Numbered from the stretch's first letter, positions 8,189 to 16,728 are shown. The stretch is 41,122 nt of DNA from an uncultured Collinsella sp. (GCA_900544115.1 UQTW01000021.1:1-41122); one strand, 5' to 3'. A program made the numbers and translations. Notes: generated by a model from the sequence alone, not told the origin.

Positions 8189-9010
8189 ATGCCCTACCTT
8201 CTTTCTTGTGATATTCATACTCATACGATGTTCTCTGCGCATGCGTACTCAACCATCGAGGAGAACATCTATTGGGCGGCAGAGCGCGGCCTTCAGGTGC
8301 TCGGTTCAGCCGATCATTTAAGCTCGATGGTTACGCCTTGTCCCAATGACCTGCGCAGTTTCCAATTCTTTATTAACCAGGATATCTGGCCGCGCATTTG
8401 GAGCGGCGTGCTGGTGCTGCGTGGTGCCGAGGCTGATATCGTTTCGCTGGACGGAAGCCTGTTTGGCGAGGATACTCCTGTCACGCTCGATATCGCCGGC
8501 GATTCGTATAGTCGTGAGCATTCGCTGTTCGATTTGGTGACGCGCAATTTGGATTATTTGGTGGCAAGCGTGCATAATCCGCAGATTGCCGAAGGCGCGA
8601 CGCTCGCCCAGACGACCGAGATGTACATCAATGCCCTGGAGCACCCCAAGGTGTTCATGCTTGGGCATACGGGTCGTACGGGCGTGCCGTTCGATATCGA
8701 TGAGGTGCTGTTGGCGGCCAAGGCCAAGCACAAGATCATCGAGATCAACAACCATAGTCTTGAGCACGGCACGGATGCCGAGCATTGGAACGTGTGTCGC
8801 AAGATTGCCGAGCGCTGCGCCGAGCTGGGCGTGGGGATCGGTGTCTCGACCGACGCACACATTGGCATGGCCATTGGCAAGCTCGACCAGGCGCGCAAGA
8901 TGCTCGACGAGATTCACTTCCCGCTGGATTTGATCGTGACGCGCGACCGCGAGACGCTGCTGCGCGAGATGGCGGCAGCCGGCGTGTGCGACCTGCGCAA
9001 GGGGATGTAG
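8189..9010 (+). CDS. PHP-domain phosphatase, YcdX-like
   Basis: This 273-residue protein has a polymerase-and-histidinol-phosphatase (PHP) fold. It is closest in layout to the YcdX family of trinuclear-zinc phosphatases. The metal ligands are visible in order: CDIHTHTMFSAHAYST (HxH plus a third His), SADHLS, GAEADI (Glu), SVHNP, LGHTGR and STDAHIG near the C-terminus. INNHSLEH is the conserved segment that contacts the substrate in relatives. The frame is open upstream to 8045, but AAGGAG lies 6 bases before the ATG at 8189 and the domain starts immediately after it. The gene stands alone, convergent with the RNA methyltransferase gene. The physiological phosphoester is unknown. Confidence 0.85.
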   Translation: MPYLLSCDIHTHTMFSAHAYSTIEENIYWAAERGLQVLGSADHLSSMVTPCPNDLRSFQFFINQDIWPRIWSGVLVLRGAEADIVSLDGSLFGEDTPVTLDIAGDSYSREHSLFDLVTRNLDYLVASVHNPQIAEGATLAQTTEMYINALEHPKVFMLGHTGRTGVPFDIDEVLLAAKAKHKIIEINNHSLEHGTDAEHWNVCRKIAERCAELGVGIGVSTDAHIGMAIGKLDQARKMLDEIHFPLDLIVTRDRETLLREMAAAGVCDLRKGM

Positions 9011-9030
9011 CGAGGCTCAATCTGTAACGA

Positions 9031-9064
9031 GAAAAGGAGCGGTCCAGACGGACCGCTCCTTTTC
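9031..9064. terminator. Bidirectional terminator between convergent genes
   Basis: A perfect 15-bp stem, GAAAAGGAGCGGTCC with GGACCGCTCCTTTTC, has a four-base loop. The A-rich and T-rich ends make it work in both directions. Confidence 0.9.
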
Positions 9065-9077
9065 TTATGTCAGTAGA

Positions 9078-10511
9078 TTAACGGCGTTCGAGGACGGCGA
9101 CGGTCTCGGTATGGTCGGTATGGGGAAACATATCAACCGGCGTAATGCTGAGCAGGCGATAGCCTCCGTCGAGGAGCTGGTGCAGGTCGCGCTCTTGGGT
9201 CACGGGGTTGCAGCTGATATAGGTGATGCGGCGCGGCTTGAGCGCGCAGGCGGCCTCGAGGAACTCGGGGGTGGAGCCGGCGCGCGGCGGGTCGATGGAG
9301 AGAACGTCAACGCGCTCGTTGTTATCGGCGGCGTCCAGGATGTAATCGGTGGCGTCGTCGGCCATAAACCAAGCGCTGCGGGTGAGGCCGTTGAGCTCGG
9401 CATTGCGACGTGCGTCGGCAATGCCCGCCGGGTTGCGCTCCACGCCGAGCAGCATAATGCCAACACCCCTGTTCTGGGCATCCTTCGCGGCGCACAGGCC
9501 GATGGTGCCGCTGCCGCAGTAAGCGTCCATGAGAATGTCGCCCTGCTGCAGGTCCATGCCGTCAATCGCGAGCTGATAGAGCAGCTCGGTCTGCTGCGGA
9601 TTGGTCTGATAGAACGCGGTAGGGGAGATATCGAATTCGCAACCGAGCAGCTGGTCGCGCATGCACTCGGCGCCATAGACGATACGAGTCTCCTCACCCA
9701 AGATGGCGTTACCGGGACGGCCGTTGATATTTTGGGCGACGGTGACGATATGCGGATCGAGCGCCGCGACGGCCTCAAAGAACTCCTGCGCATGCGGTAA
9801 GTCACGCTGGGCGGTCACGAGCGTAACCATGACTTGGTCGGTACGCCAGCCGCAGCGGACGACGGCATAGCGAAGCAAACCAAGATGCTTGTCCTCATTA
9901 AAGGCGGGAATATGCAGCCGCTCAGCTTCGCGCGCGATGCCGTTGAGAATCTGACGGGCACCCGGCGCCTCGACAGGACACTCGGGTACGGCGACGATTT
10001 TGTGCGTGCCGCGCTCAAAAAAGCCACAGCGGACAGTGCCCTCCTTACCGGGTGCAAACGGAGTGGCAGCTTTATGACGAAAGCCACGCGGCGCAGGATA
10101 TTTACCCGGGTCGCCCAGGGTGACGCCCATACCGCGAATAGGATCAACGGCGATACCCTCACGCTCGCAGAGCTCAGCAAACAGCTCCTCCATAGCAGCC
10201 TGCTTGGTCGCCAATTGCTTCTTATAAGGACGATTGAGCGCCGTGCACCCACCACAAGCCCGCATGATGGAACAAGGCGACTTGGGATCCACGATCTTTC
10301 GCGCAGGCTGAGCCGAATCCTTGCGCGAGCCTTTGGAGCGAACGTGAGGCGCCTTATCCCCGCCCTGACGAGAGCCAGAACGCTTGGTCTTAACCTTGCC
10401 CTTCGCATCCTGAGACGACTTGGATTTCTTAGAAGATTTTTTCTCTTCCGACCCCTCAGCCGCCTCGATCAAAGCACGACGAGCCTTACGCTCCGCACGA
10501 GATTCTGCCAT
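9078..10511 (-). CDS. RlmD/TrmA-family 23S rRNA (uracil-C5)-methyltransferase
   Basis: This 477-residue SAM-dependent RNA m5U methyltransferase belongs to the RumA/RlmD/RlmCD group. An iron-sulphur cluster motif is formed by C80 and CGGC at 86-89 (ACGGCTALNRPYKKQL). The SAM-binding DAYCGSGTIGL and the VERNP and DPPRAG segments follow. The catalytic motif ISCNPVTQERDL places the nucleophilic Cys at about residue 434, and the end PVDMFPHTDHTETV is characteristic. The first 75 residues are a Lys/Arg/Ser-rich disordered extension in the place where many relatives have a TRAM domain, which is absent. A GTG at 10523 could also start the frame, but GTGGAG then serves better as ribosome site for the ATG at 10511. 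The exact modified uridine is inferred from the family only. Confidence 0.88.
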   Translation of the reverse strand: MAESRAERKARRALIEAAEGSEEKKSSKKSKSSQDAKGKVKTKRSGSRQGGDKAPHVRSKGSRKDSAQPARKIVDPKSPCSIMRACGGCTALNRPYKKQLATKQAAMEELFAELCEREGIAVDPIRGMGVTLGDPGKYPAPRGFRHKAATPFAPGKEGTVRCGFFERGTHKIVAVPECPVEAPGARQILNGIAREAERLHIPAFNEDKHLGLLRYAVVRCGWRTDQVMVTLVTAQRDLPHAQEFFEAVAALDPHIVTVAQNINGRPGNAILGEETRIVYGAECMRDQLLGCEFDISPTAFYQTNPQQTELLYQLAIDGMDLQQGDILMDAYCGSGTIGLCAAKDAQNRGVGIMLLGVERNPAGIADARRNAELNGLTRSAWFMADDATDYILDAADNNERVDVLSIDPPRAGSTPEFLEAACALKPRRITYISCNPVTQERDLHQLLDGGYRLLSITPVDMFPHTDHTETVAVLERR

Positions 10512-10618
10512 CAATAACTCCACTAATTCATGAATTTAAGCTGCAAGTATTGTACCGTTCCAAGCCAGCAGACGATATGCAAGCGGTTTATTCGTGTTAG
10601 TGATAAGCCCAACGACGT

Positions 10619-10755
10619 TTGCCCGCCGGGTGCCGGGGCAGGGGTTAAGTTTGTCGCGAGTTCCGCACGAACAGGAGAGCACTTAATGTGCTCTCCGTCG
10701 TGAGCAGGACTGTAGAGCAGCAAACTTAACCCCTGCCCCGGCACCCGGCGGGCAA
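10619..10755. repeat. Palindromic element B, 35-bp perfect arms with internal hairpin
   Basis: Bases 10619-10653 are the exact reverse complement of 10721-10755. The 67-base centre holds a further hairpin (GGAGAGCAC at 10674-10682 with GTGCTCTCC at 10688-10696), extended by CACGA (10666-10670) with TCGTG (10698-10702). The arms carry GGGGCAGGGGTTAAG, which resembles the GGGGACAGACTTAA of element A. The 325-base spacer 10524-10848 contains this element and the promoter of the ABC operon but no gene. It is MITE-like in size and symmetry. Confidence 0.85.
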
Positions 10756-10763
10756 GCCCTCCC

Positions 10764-10792
10764 TTGTACTCCATCTCACTAAAGTGTATGAT
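10764..10792 (+). promoter_or_regulatory. Promoter of the amino-acid ABC transporter operon
   Basis: TTGTAC and TATGAT are 17 bases apart, 57 bases before the start codon. A 9-bp direct repeat ACTAAAGTG overlaps the spacer at 10778-10786 and recurs at 10822-10830 in the leader. That makes it a plausible operator pair for an unidentified regulator. Confidence 0.65.
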
Positions 10793-10848
10793 TCTGAACG
10801 TTACATGACTAACTTTACCTAACTAAAGTGCCATCAAGGGGGAATACC

Positions 10849-11709
10849 ATGAATACCGATATGTCTCGTCGTCAATTTGTCGGTCTAGCCGGTTCGCTTG
10901 CCACGGTGCTTGGCCTCGGCCTGGTAGGCTGCGGCGGTGGTGCCGGCAAGGGCTCCGCTGCTGGCTCTGCCGCGGCCAAGGATGTGAAGGGCGCTGCGGA
11001 GTCCAAGAAGCTCGTGGTGGGCTTTGACAAGTCCTACCCTCCGTACGGCTTTGTGGGCGACGATGGCGAGTACACCGGGTTTGACCTCGATCTGGCTAAG
11101 GCCGTTGCCGATAAGCAGGGCTGGGATGTCGATTACGAGGCCATCGATTGGGATGCCAAGGACACGCTGCTCAACTCCGGCGCCATCAACTGCATCTGGA
11201 ATGGCTTTACCATGGAGGGTCGCGAGGACGACTACACGTTTTCCGAGCCTTACATGCTCAACGAGCAGGTGCTCGTGGTCAAGAAGGACGCGGGTATCAA
11301 GAGCTGGGACGATCTTGCCGGCAAGACCGTGATTACCCAGACTGATTCCGCCGCACAGGATGTGCTCGAGGGCGACCAGAAGGATCTGGCCGCGACGTTT
11401 GCCACGCTCGATACCATCGGTGAGTACAACACGGCGTTTATGCAGCTCGAGAGTGGCGCAGTCGATGCCGTTGCCTGTGACCTCTCGATCGCTCAGTATC
11501 AGCTTGCCGCCAAGCCCGATGCCTATACGCAGCTCGACAAGCCGCTGTCCAGCGAGCATTACGCCGTTGGCTTCAAGAAGGGCGACACCAAGTCCGCCGA
11601 TGCCGTGACCGAGTCGCTCAAGGCACTCTACGAGGATGGCACGGTCAAGGACCTCTGTGATAAATATGCAGATTACGGTCTGTCTTTCGATAATTGGGTG
11701 CTCAAGTAA
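10849..11709 (+). CDS. Amino-acid ABC transporter substrate-binding lipoprotein
   Basis: This 286-residue periplasmic-type binding protein of family 3 (polar amino acids) is anchored as a lipoprotein. The N-terminus has a twin-arginine-like SRRQF (residues 6-10) before a hydrophobic stretch and the lipobox LVGC (Cys 28), followed by a Gly/Ser/Ala linker. The mature domain begins KLVVGFDKSYPPYGFVGDDGEYTGFDLDLAKAV, a classic family signature. A later part (NCIWNGFTMEGREDDYTFSEPYM) carries residues that bind the ligand amino group in relatives. AAGGGGGAAT precedes the ATG at 10849. An ATG at 10828 is in frame but has no ribosome site. The stop codon overlaps the start of the permease. Ligand identity is not readable. 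Confidence 0.93.
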   Translation: MNTDMSRRQFVGLAGSLATVLGLGLVGCGGGAGKGSAAGSAAAKDVKGAAESKKLVVGFDKSYPPYGFVGDDGEYTGFDLDLAKAVADKQGWDVDYEAIDWDAKDTLLNSGAINCIWNGFTMEGREDDYTFSEPYMLNEQVLVVKKDAGIKSWDDLAGKTVITQTDSAAQDVLEGDQKDLAATFATLDTIGEYNTAFMQLESGAVDAVACDLSIAQYQLAAKPDAYTQLDKPLSSEHYAVGFKKGDTKSADAVTESLKALYEDGTVKDLCDKYADYGLSFDNWVLK

Positions 11710-12362
11710 TGTCTATTCAGGTCATGATGCAGATGCTTGGCCAGGGATTCTTGGTCAGTTTGCAGCTGTTTGTGCTAACGCTGCTGGGGTCGATTCCGCT
11801 GGGAATCCCCGTGGCGTTTATGCGCATGAGCAAAATTGCGCCGCTCCGCTGGATTGCGCGCATCTACATTTCGGTCATGCGCGGTACGCCGCTCATGTTG
11901 CAGATGTTTGCCATCTACTTTGCCCCGTACTACGTGTTTGGCATTTCGCTCACGCCCGATTCCAAGTGGACGGCGTGCGTCGTGGCGTTCATCATCAACT
12001 ACGCCGGCTACTTTGCCGAGATCTATCGCTCGGGCCTGCAGTCCATTCCGCGCGGTCAATATGAGGCAGCCGAGGTGCTGGGCTATTCGCGCATGCAGAC
12101 GTTTCTGTATATCGTGATGCCGCAGGTCGCCAAGCGTATTCTGCCGGCGATGGGCAACGAGATCATCACGCTGGTCAAGGACACGTCGCTGGCGTTTGCC
12201 ATTGGCGTGGGCGAGATGTTCTCGACCGCCAAGGCGCTGGTTGCCTCGCAGGTGAGCATGGTGCCGTTTGCGATTGCGGCGCTGATCTACTGGGTTTTCA
12301 ACTTCGTGGTCGAGATGCTGCTGGGCGCTGCGGAGAAAAAATTGGATTACTACCATGATTAA
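11709..12362 (+). CDS. Amino-acid ABC transporter permease
   Basis: This 217-residue inner-membrane subunit of the HisM/GlnP type has about five membrane helices (for example GFLVSLQLFVLTLLGSIPLG and the TPLMLQMFAIYFAPYYVFG region). The coupling motif with the EAA loop reads EAAEVLGYSRMQTFLYIVMPQ, and the Gly that docks on the ATPase follows in the same loop region. RGTPLMLQ is the conserved family segment. The start ATG shares a base with the stop of the binding protein (TAATG), so translation is coupled. Its own end overlaps the ATPase gene by 8 bases. One permease gene is present, so the transporter probably uses a homodimer of this subunit. Confidence 0.94.
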   Translation: MSIQVMMQMLGQGFLVSLQLFVLTLLGSIPLGIPVAFMRMSKIAPLRWIARIYISVMRGTPLMLQMFAIYFAPYYVFGISLTPDSKWTACVVAFIINYAGYFAEIYRSGLQSIPRGQYEAAEVLGYSRMQTFLYIVMPQVAKRILPAMGNEIITLVKDTSLAFAIGVGEMFSTAKALVASQVSMVPFAIAALIYWVFNFVVEMLLGAAEKKLDYYHD

Positions 12363-13119
12363 TTCGGTAATGAATATAGCGAACGCACGCAAGGCGTTTG
12401 GCGGCAATGAGGTGCTCAAGGATATCTCGCTCGAGGTGAAGCGTGGCGAGGTCGTGGCGATTATCGGGCCTTCGGGTGGCGGCAAGTCCACGCTGCTGCG
12501 CTGTGCCACGCTGCTCGAGACGCTCGACGGAGGCTCGCTCTCGTTTGGCGACCTTGCCGTCGCGACGGATGCGGGTTCGGGCGCGGTGTACGCAAAGGGC
12601 GATGTACCTAAACAGGCGCGCTCGCGGTTCGGTCTGGTGTTTCAGAACTACAATCTGTTCCCGCACTATACCGTGATGAAAAACATCACCGATGCACCGA
12701 TCCGCGTGCTTAGGCGTCCGCGCGAGCAGGCGGAGGCCCGCGCACACGAGCTTATTGCACAGATGGGGCTTACGGGTAACGAGAACAAGGTACCCTGCGA
12801 GCTTTCGGGCGGTCAGCAGCAGCGCGTGAGTATTGCCCGCGCCCTGGCGCTCGACCCGGAAATCTTGTTCTTTGATGAGCCGACCTCGGCGCTCGATCCA
12901 GAGCTGACGGCTGAGGTGCTGCGCGTCATCAAGGATTTGGCCGCGCAGAATATGACGATGGTGATCGTGACGCATGCGATGCAGTTTGCCCGCGACGTTG
13001 CCGACCGCGTGGTCTTTATGGATGGCGGTCGTATTGTCGAGGAGGGTCCTGCCGAGCAGGTTATCGATCATCCGCGCGAGCAGCGTACCCGCGAGTTCTT
13101 GAGCCGTATCGAGGGATAG
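12355..13119 (+). CDS. Amino-acid ABC transporter ATP-binding protein
   Basis: This 254-residue ATPase subunit completes the importer. Walker A is GPSGGGKST (38-46), the Q-loop is VFQNYNLFPHYTV, the signature is LSGGQQQR (150-157), Walker B is LFFDEPTSALDPE with catalytic Glu at about 175, and the H-loop is IVTHAMQFA. All motifs are intact. There is a small insertion after Walker A, between the strand SFGDLAVATD and the Q-loop, which is common in this family. It overlaps the permease gene by 8 bases and ends the operon. A strong terminator follows about 36 bases later. Confidence 0.95.
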   Translation: MINSVMNIANARKAFGGNEVLKDISLEVKRGEVVAIIGPSGGGKSTLLRCATLLETLDGGSLSFGDLAVATDAGSGAVYAKGDVPKQARSRFGLVFQNYNLFPHYTVMKNITDAPIRVLRRPREQAEARAHELIAQMGLTGNENKVPCELSGGQQQRVSIARALALDPEILFFDEPTSALDPELTAEVLRVIKDLAAQNMTMVIVTHAMQFARDVADRVVFMDGGRIVEEGPAEQVIDHPREQRTREFLSRIEG

Positions 13120-13155
13120 GCTCAGCTATTTACTCAACTATTAATTGAGGTGATG

Positions 13156-13189
13156 CCGCCGCAGGTCTTATGATCTGTGGCGGTTTTTT
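13156..13189 (+). terminator. Terminator of the ABC importer operon
   Basis: CCGCCGCAG pairs with CTGTGGCGG (one G-U) around a ten-base loop and is followed by six T. Confidence 0.9.
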
Positions 13190-13425
13190 GCATCCGCGGG
13201 GTTCAATAATCGCCTCGCAAGCTCGCTCTCTCCTCTCGCCGCCCGTATCCATACGCGTGCCGAAAGGTCTGCATGGACAGGCGACTGCAAGGGTAGGGTG
13301 GTGGCATAGGACATTTGGAGGGCGAGCCGGCTCGGCTGCCGACCATGCTGCTCCCGGGACGGCATCGACCGCGAACTCTCCCCGTTGGCGTCGCGCATCG
13401 CGCGCGACCCTGCAAGGAGGTCATC
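13190..13425 (+). other. 236-nt leader before the EF-G-like gene
   Basis: No gene is visible here. The stretch is GC-rich and full of short self-complementary pieces: GAGCCGGCTC at 13324-13333, TCGG-CTG-CCGA at 13332-13342, and GTCGCGC (13390-13396) pairing with GCGCGAC (13402-13408). The last hairpin ends only five bases before the AAGGAGG ribosome site at 13414-13420. I found no convincing -35/-10 pair near the start codon. A structured 5' leader or a small RNA is possible, but I cannot assign a known family. Confidence 0.4.
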
Positions 13426-15501
13426 ATGGGTGCTCCCAAGACCGGCAACGTAAGGAACGTGGTGCTCGTAGGCCAAGGCGGGGTGGGCAAGACTTCACTC
13501 GCCGAGGCCATGCTCCACCTTTCCGGTAAGACCGCCCGCCTGGGCGGCCACGACGGCACCAAGCCCACGCTCGACTATGACCCCGAAGAGGTTAAGCGTG
13601 CGTTTTCCATCTCGACGACCATCGCGCCGATTGACTGGAAGGGCGCCCGCATCAACGTGCTCGATGCCCCGTGCTACCCCGATTTTATCGGCGACGCCTT
13701 TGCCGCGATGAGCGTCTGCGAGACGGCGCTGTTTGTGGTCGACGCCGAGGCCGGCCCGCAGCCTACGACGGTTAAGCTCTGGTATGCCGCCGAGGACCTG
13801 CGTCTGGCGCGCGCGGTGTTCGTAAACCGCCTGTCGCGCTCCGAGGCCAGCTTTGCGACCACCATGGAACTGCTGCAGGAGCGCTTTGGTACGCGACTGG
13901 GCGCCGTGACTCTTCCCTGGGGCGAGGGCGAGGATTTTGACGGCATCATCGACCTGGTGCGCATGAAGGCGCGCCACTGCAACGGCACCGAAGCCGTTGA
14001 GTCGGAGATTCCCGAGGAGTATCGTGCCCAGGCCGAGGAGGCCCACGACCATCTGTGCGAGTTGGTGGCCGAGGCCGACGATGAGCTGATGATGAAGTAC
14101 CTGGAAGGCGAGGAGACGCTGACGCAGGAGGAGCTTGAGGGCCTGCTGTCCAAAGCGATCGCTGAGCGCATCTTTGTGCCGGTCTTTGCGGGCGATTGCA
14201 TTAAGGAGCAGGGCGTCAACTCGCTGATGGACGACATCGCCACGTACTTCCCGGCGCCGACTGACTACGGCGAGATGCCGCTCATCGATGGCGACTCGCT
14301 TAAGATCTCGAGCGACGATGACCGCCCGGTGGCGTTTGTGTTTAAGACCCTGGCCGACCCGCAGCAGGGCCGCATCAGCTTTATCAAGGTACTGACGGGT
14401 ACGCTTGAGCCGGGCCTCGAGCTGGTCAACGCGCGTACCCGCAAGAGCGATCGTCTGGCTCACCTGTATGTGATGTGCGGCCGCGACATGACCGAGGTCG
14501 GTCACGCCTATGCCGGCGACATTATCGTGGCGCCCAAGTTGGCGGCAGAGACGGGTGACACGCTCTCCATTACCGGCAAGGTCGAGGCAGCGGCGTTTAA
14601 GTTCCCCAACTCGCAGTACCGCATTGCCATCGAGGCCGAGAATCGCGGCGACGAAGAGAAGCTCTACACGTTTATCGAGAAGGCTTGCAAGGCCGATCCG
14701 ACCATGAGCATCGACCGTGACGAGGAGACGGGCCAGACTATCATCTCCGCCGTGGGCGAGGCGCAGGTTTCGGTGCTGCTCAACCGTTTGGAGGATCGCA
14801 CCAAGGTTGTGGCCAAGAGCGTGCCGATCCGCATTCCGTATCGCGAGACCATCCGCCGCACGGCAAGCGCCCAGGGTCGCCACAAGAAGCAGACCGGCGG
14901 CGCCGGTCAGTACGGCGACTGCTGGCTGCGCGTGGAGCCGCTCATTGGGCCCGACGGCACGAGCGACGGCTATGAGTTTGTTGACGAGGTCGTGGGTGGC
15001 CGCATCCCGCGCTCGCTGATTCCCGCCGTGGACAAGGGCGTCCAGGAGACCATGAAGGACGGTATTATTGCCGGCTACCCGCTCACGGGCATTCGCGTCG
15101 CGGTGTACGACGGTTCGTATCACAGCGTCGACTCCAACGAGATGGCGTTCCGCGCGGCGGCTCGCATCGGCCTGCGCAAGGCATGCGCCGATGCCGATCC
15201 AGTGGTGCTGGAGCCTATCGAGGAAATCACGGTGACGATCCCCGAGAGCTATGCCGGCGCCGTGATGGGCGACATCTCGGCCTCGCGCGGTCGCGTGACG
15301 GGCATGGAGACCGATGAGCGCGGAGACACCGTGGTCATTGCCCAGGCGCCGCTGGCCGAGCTGACGGATTACTCGACGCGCCTGCGCTCCATCACGCGCG
15401 GCACGGGCGACTTTACCATGAAGCCCGCGGGCTATGAGCAGGTGCCTTATGACGTTCAGGCCAAGCTGGTCGAGCGCTATGAGGAGGGCCGCGCCAAGTA
15501 G
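13426..15501 (+). CDS. EF-G-like GTPase paralogue (EF-G2 type)
   Basis: This 691-residue protein has the five-domain EF-G layout and resembles the FusA2/EF-G2 paralogues of Actinobacteria rather than the housekeeping EF-G. The P-loop is GQGGVGKT (16-23). The G3 motif reads DAPCYPDF (80-87) instead of DTPGHVDF, so the catalytic His position is Tyr and the Gly is Cys. The G4 motif reads NRLS (134-137) instead of NKMD, which lacks the guanine-specifying Asp. The later domains are well preserved, for example VGGRIPRSLIPAVDKG, GYPLTGIRVAVYDG, EPIEEITVTIPE and GDISASRGRVTGMET. AGGAGG precedes the ATG at 13426. The frame is open upstream but without support. A ribosome-binding regulator or stress factor is more likely than a translocase. 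Confidence 0.88.
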   Translation: MGAPKTGNVRNVVLVGQGGVGKTSLAEAMLHLSGKTARLGGHDGTKPTLDYDPEEVKRAFSISTTIAPIDWKGARINVLDAPCYPDFIGDAFAAMSVCETALFVVDAEAGPQPTTVKLWYAAEDLRLARAVFVNRLSRSEASFATTMELLQERFGTRLGAVTLPWGEGEDFDGIIDLVRMKARHCNGTEAVESEIPEEYRAQAEEAHDHLCELVAEADDELMMKYLEGEETLTQEELEGLLSKAIAERIFVPVFAGDCIKEQGVNSLMDDIATYFPAPTDYGEMPLIDGDSLKISSDDDRPVAFVFKTLADPQQGRISFIKVLTGTLEPGLELVNARTRKSDRLAHLYVMCGRDMTEVGHAYAGDIIVAPKLAAETGDTLSITGKVEAAAFKFPNSQYRIAIEAENRGDEEKLYTFIEKACKADPTMSIDRDEETGQTIISAVGEAQVSVLLNRLEDRTKVVAKSVPIRIPYRETIRRTASAQGRHKKQTGGAGQYGDCWLRVEPLIGPDGTSDGYEFVDEVVGGRIPRSLIPAVDKGVQETMKDGIIAGYPLTGIRVAVYDGSYHSVDSNEMAFRAAARIGLRKACADADPVVLEPIEEITVTIPESYAGAVMGDISASRGRVTGMETDERGDTVVIAQAPLAELTDYSTRLRSITRGTGDFTMKPAGYEQVPYDVQAKLVERYEEGRAK

Positions 15502-15536
15502 CGCGTGGCGTTGCCTGCAATGTAGGTGCTGACGAA

Positions 15537-15570
15537 AAGGCCGCCCTGGGTAACCGGGGCGGCCTTATTT
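15537..15570 (+). terminator. Terminator after the EF-G-like gene
   Basis: AAGGCCGCCC pairs with GGGCGGCCTT around a loop with GG-GTAA-CC, followed by ATTT. It may also serve the convergent nuclease gene. Confidence 0.8.
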
Positions 15571-15611
15571 GATCCCTGGGGCTGCAAATCGATTCATGTT
15601 GCGGTTGGGGG

Positions 15612-16598
15612 CTAGTCCCCCGAGGCCTGGTTGCGGCCGGTGGCGTAGTCGATCTGCACGTGCGGCTGCAGGTTGTAGCAGTACACGTGGAAGCACAGGG
15701 TCTTGCCGTGGTCCTCGACCGATTGCGCCTCCAGACGAACGCCACGACAGACGAGTTCCTCTTCGTTGTACATGGGCGTGACGCGGTAGAGCACATGGTT
15801 GCCTGTGTCGTGGATATAGTCGAGGATCTGCTCTTCAAACGGCAGCATGCCCGTTTCGTTGAGATAGCGCGTGCCGGTGAGGAGATTCTTGCGATTGGCG
15901 TTTTCGCCGCAGAGCGACCAGGCGATGAGGTGGCAACGGTTGTAGAGGCTTTGACCCGGAATAAAGTCGTAGCGCTGCTGGTGCCATCCGGCGGGGTGGA
16001 TACGCGAGATATCCCCGCGCTTGCCTTGACCGAGCGATTCGGGGCCCACGCAGGCAAACGCTTTGCGGGTGCGGCCCAGACTGTCGAGCTTGGAGAATTT
16101 CTTAAAGCAGCCCTCTTCGGTGGCACGATCGTATTCATCGAGTGTGAATGACGGCGTGCCGAGCGGGTGCGTGCTGTCGGCGCGAAGGGCAACGTAGGGG
16201 TTGCCGGCGTAGTCGGGAATGCTGCTGAGATAAACACCGCGGGCGCGGTTGAGGTCGGGGTTTTCGACCTCGTCGATGGGGGCGGCGACGCTGTCCGCGG
16301 AAGCAACGCTGCCGTTGGTGTTGGTCGCGGTGGATTCGGAGCCATCGCCAGAGTCTTGGCTATTTTGAGAGTCCTCGGAGCTCGCTGTTCCCGATTCGAG
16401 CCGTGCGACCAAGTCCGCTTCGTCGTCGGTACGGCTGGGACTCTCGTTTTGCTTCTCGGCCAGAGCCGCTGCCTGCTCATCGCTTTGCGGCGACAGCAAC
16501 TTGGGCGCCCCATCGAGCGACCCCGTGAACAGCGCAAACCCCAGCACCACGGCGGTGCCGATGGAAAGTACTTGCTTGTAGACGGACTTGCGCGACAT
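15612..16598 (-). CDS. Secreted DNA/RNA non-specific endonuclease
   Basis: This 328-residue exported nuclease is of the EndA/streptodornase-like family (beta-beta-alpha-metal fold). Residues 10-26 form a hydrophobic signal or anchor helix after the basic MSRKSVYK. Residues about 35-110 are a Ser/Glu/Asp/Asn-rich linker. The catalytic domain covers about 120-328 and contains YNRCHLIAWSLCGENANRKN, where His 223 is the expected general base and Asn 238 a metal ligand. The family usually has DRGH, and NRCH is a known variant of the Gram-positive branch. RYLNETGMLPFEEQILDYI follows. CAGGAGCC lies upstream of the ATG. It could serve DNA uptake, nutrient scavenging or toxicity to neighbours. No inhibitor gene is adjacent, which fits action outside the cell. 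Confidence 0.88.
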   Translation of the reverse strand: MSRKSVYKQVLSIGTAVVLGFALFTGSLDGAPKLLSPQSDEQAAALAEKQNESPSRTDDEADLVARLESGTASSEDSQNSQDSGDGSESTATNTNGSVASADSVAAPIDEVENPDLNRARGVYLSSIPDYAGNPYVALRADSTHPLGTPSFTLDEYDRATEEGCFKKFSKLDSLGRTRKAFACVGPESLGQGKRGDISRIHPAGWHQQRYDFIPGQSLYNRCHLIAWSLCGENANRKNLLTGTRYLNETGMLPFEEQILDYIHDTGNHVLYRVTPMYNEEELVCRGVRLEAQSVEDHGKTLCFHVYCYNLQPHVQIDYATGRNQASGD

Positions 16599-16682
16599 TG
16601 AGGCTCCTGGATGGACGGTTGGGAATCTACCAGTCTAGCAGGAGCCGGCAGAGGCCGTTCTGTCGAACAAATACTTAAGATT

Positions 16683-16714
16683 TGGGACAAATGCCGCTGG
16701 TCCATTTGCCCCCA
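16683..16714. repeat. Small hairpin L with GGGACA core
   Basis: TGGGACAAATG pairs with CATTTGCCCCCA (one mismatch) around a nine-base loop, in the 130-base spacer between the LacI gene and the nuclease gene. It is a weaker candidate member of the GGGACAG hairpin family. Confidence 0.4.
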
Positions 16715-16728
16715 TGTTGGGCTTATGG

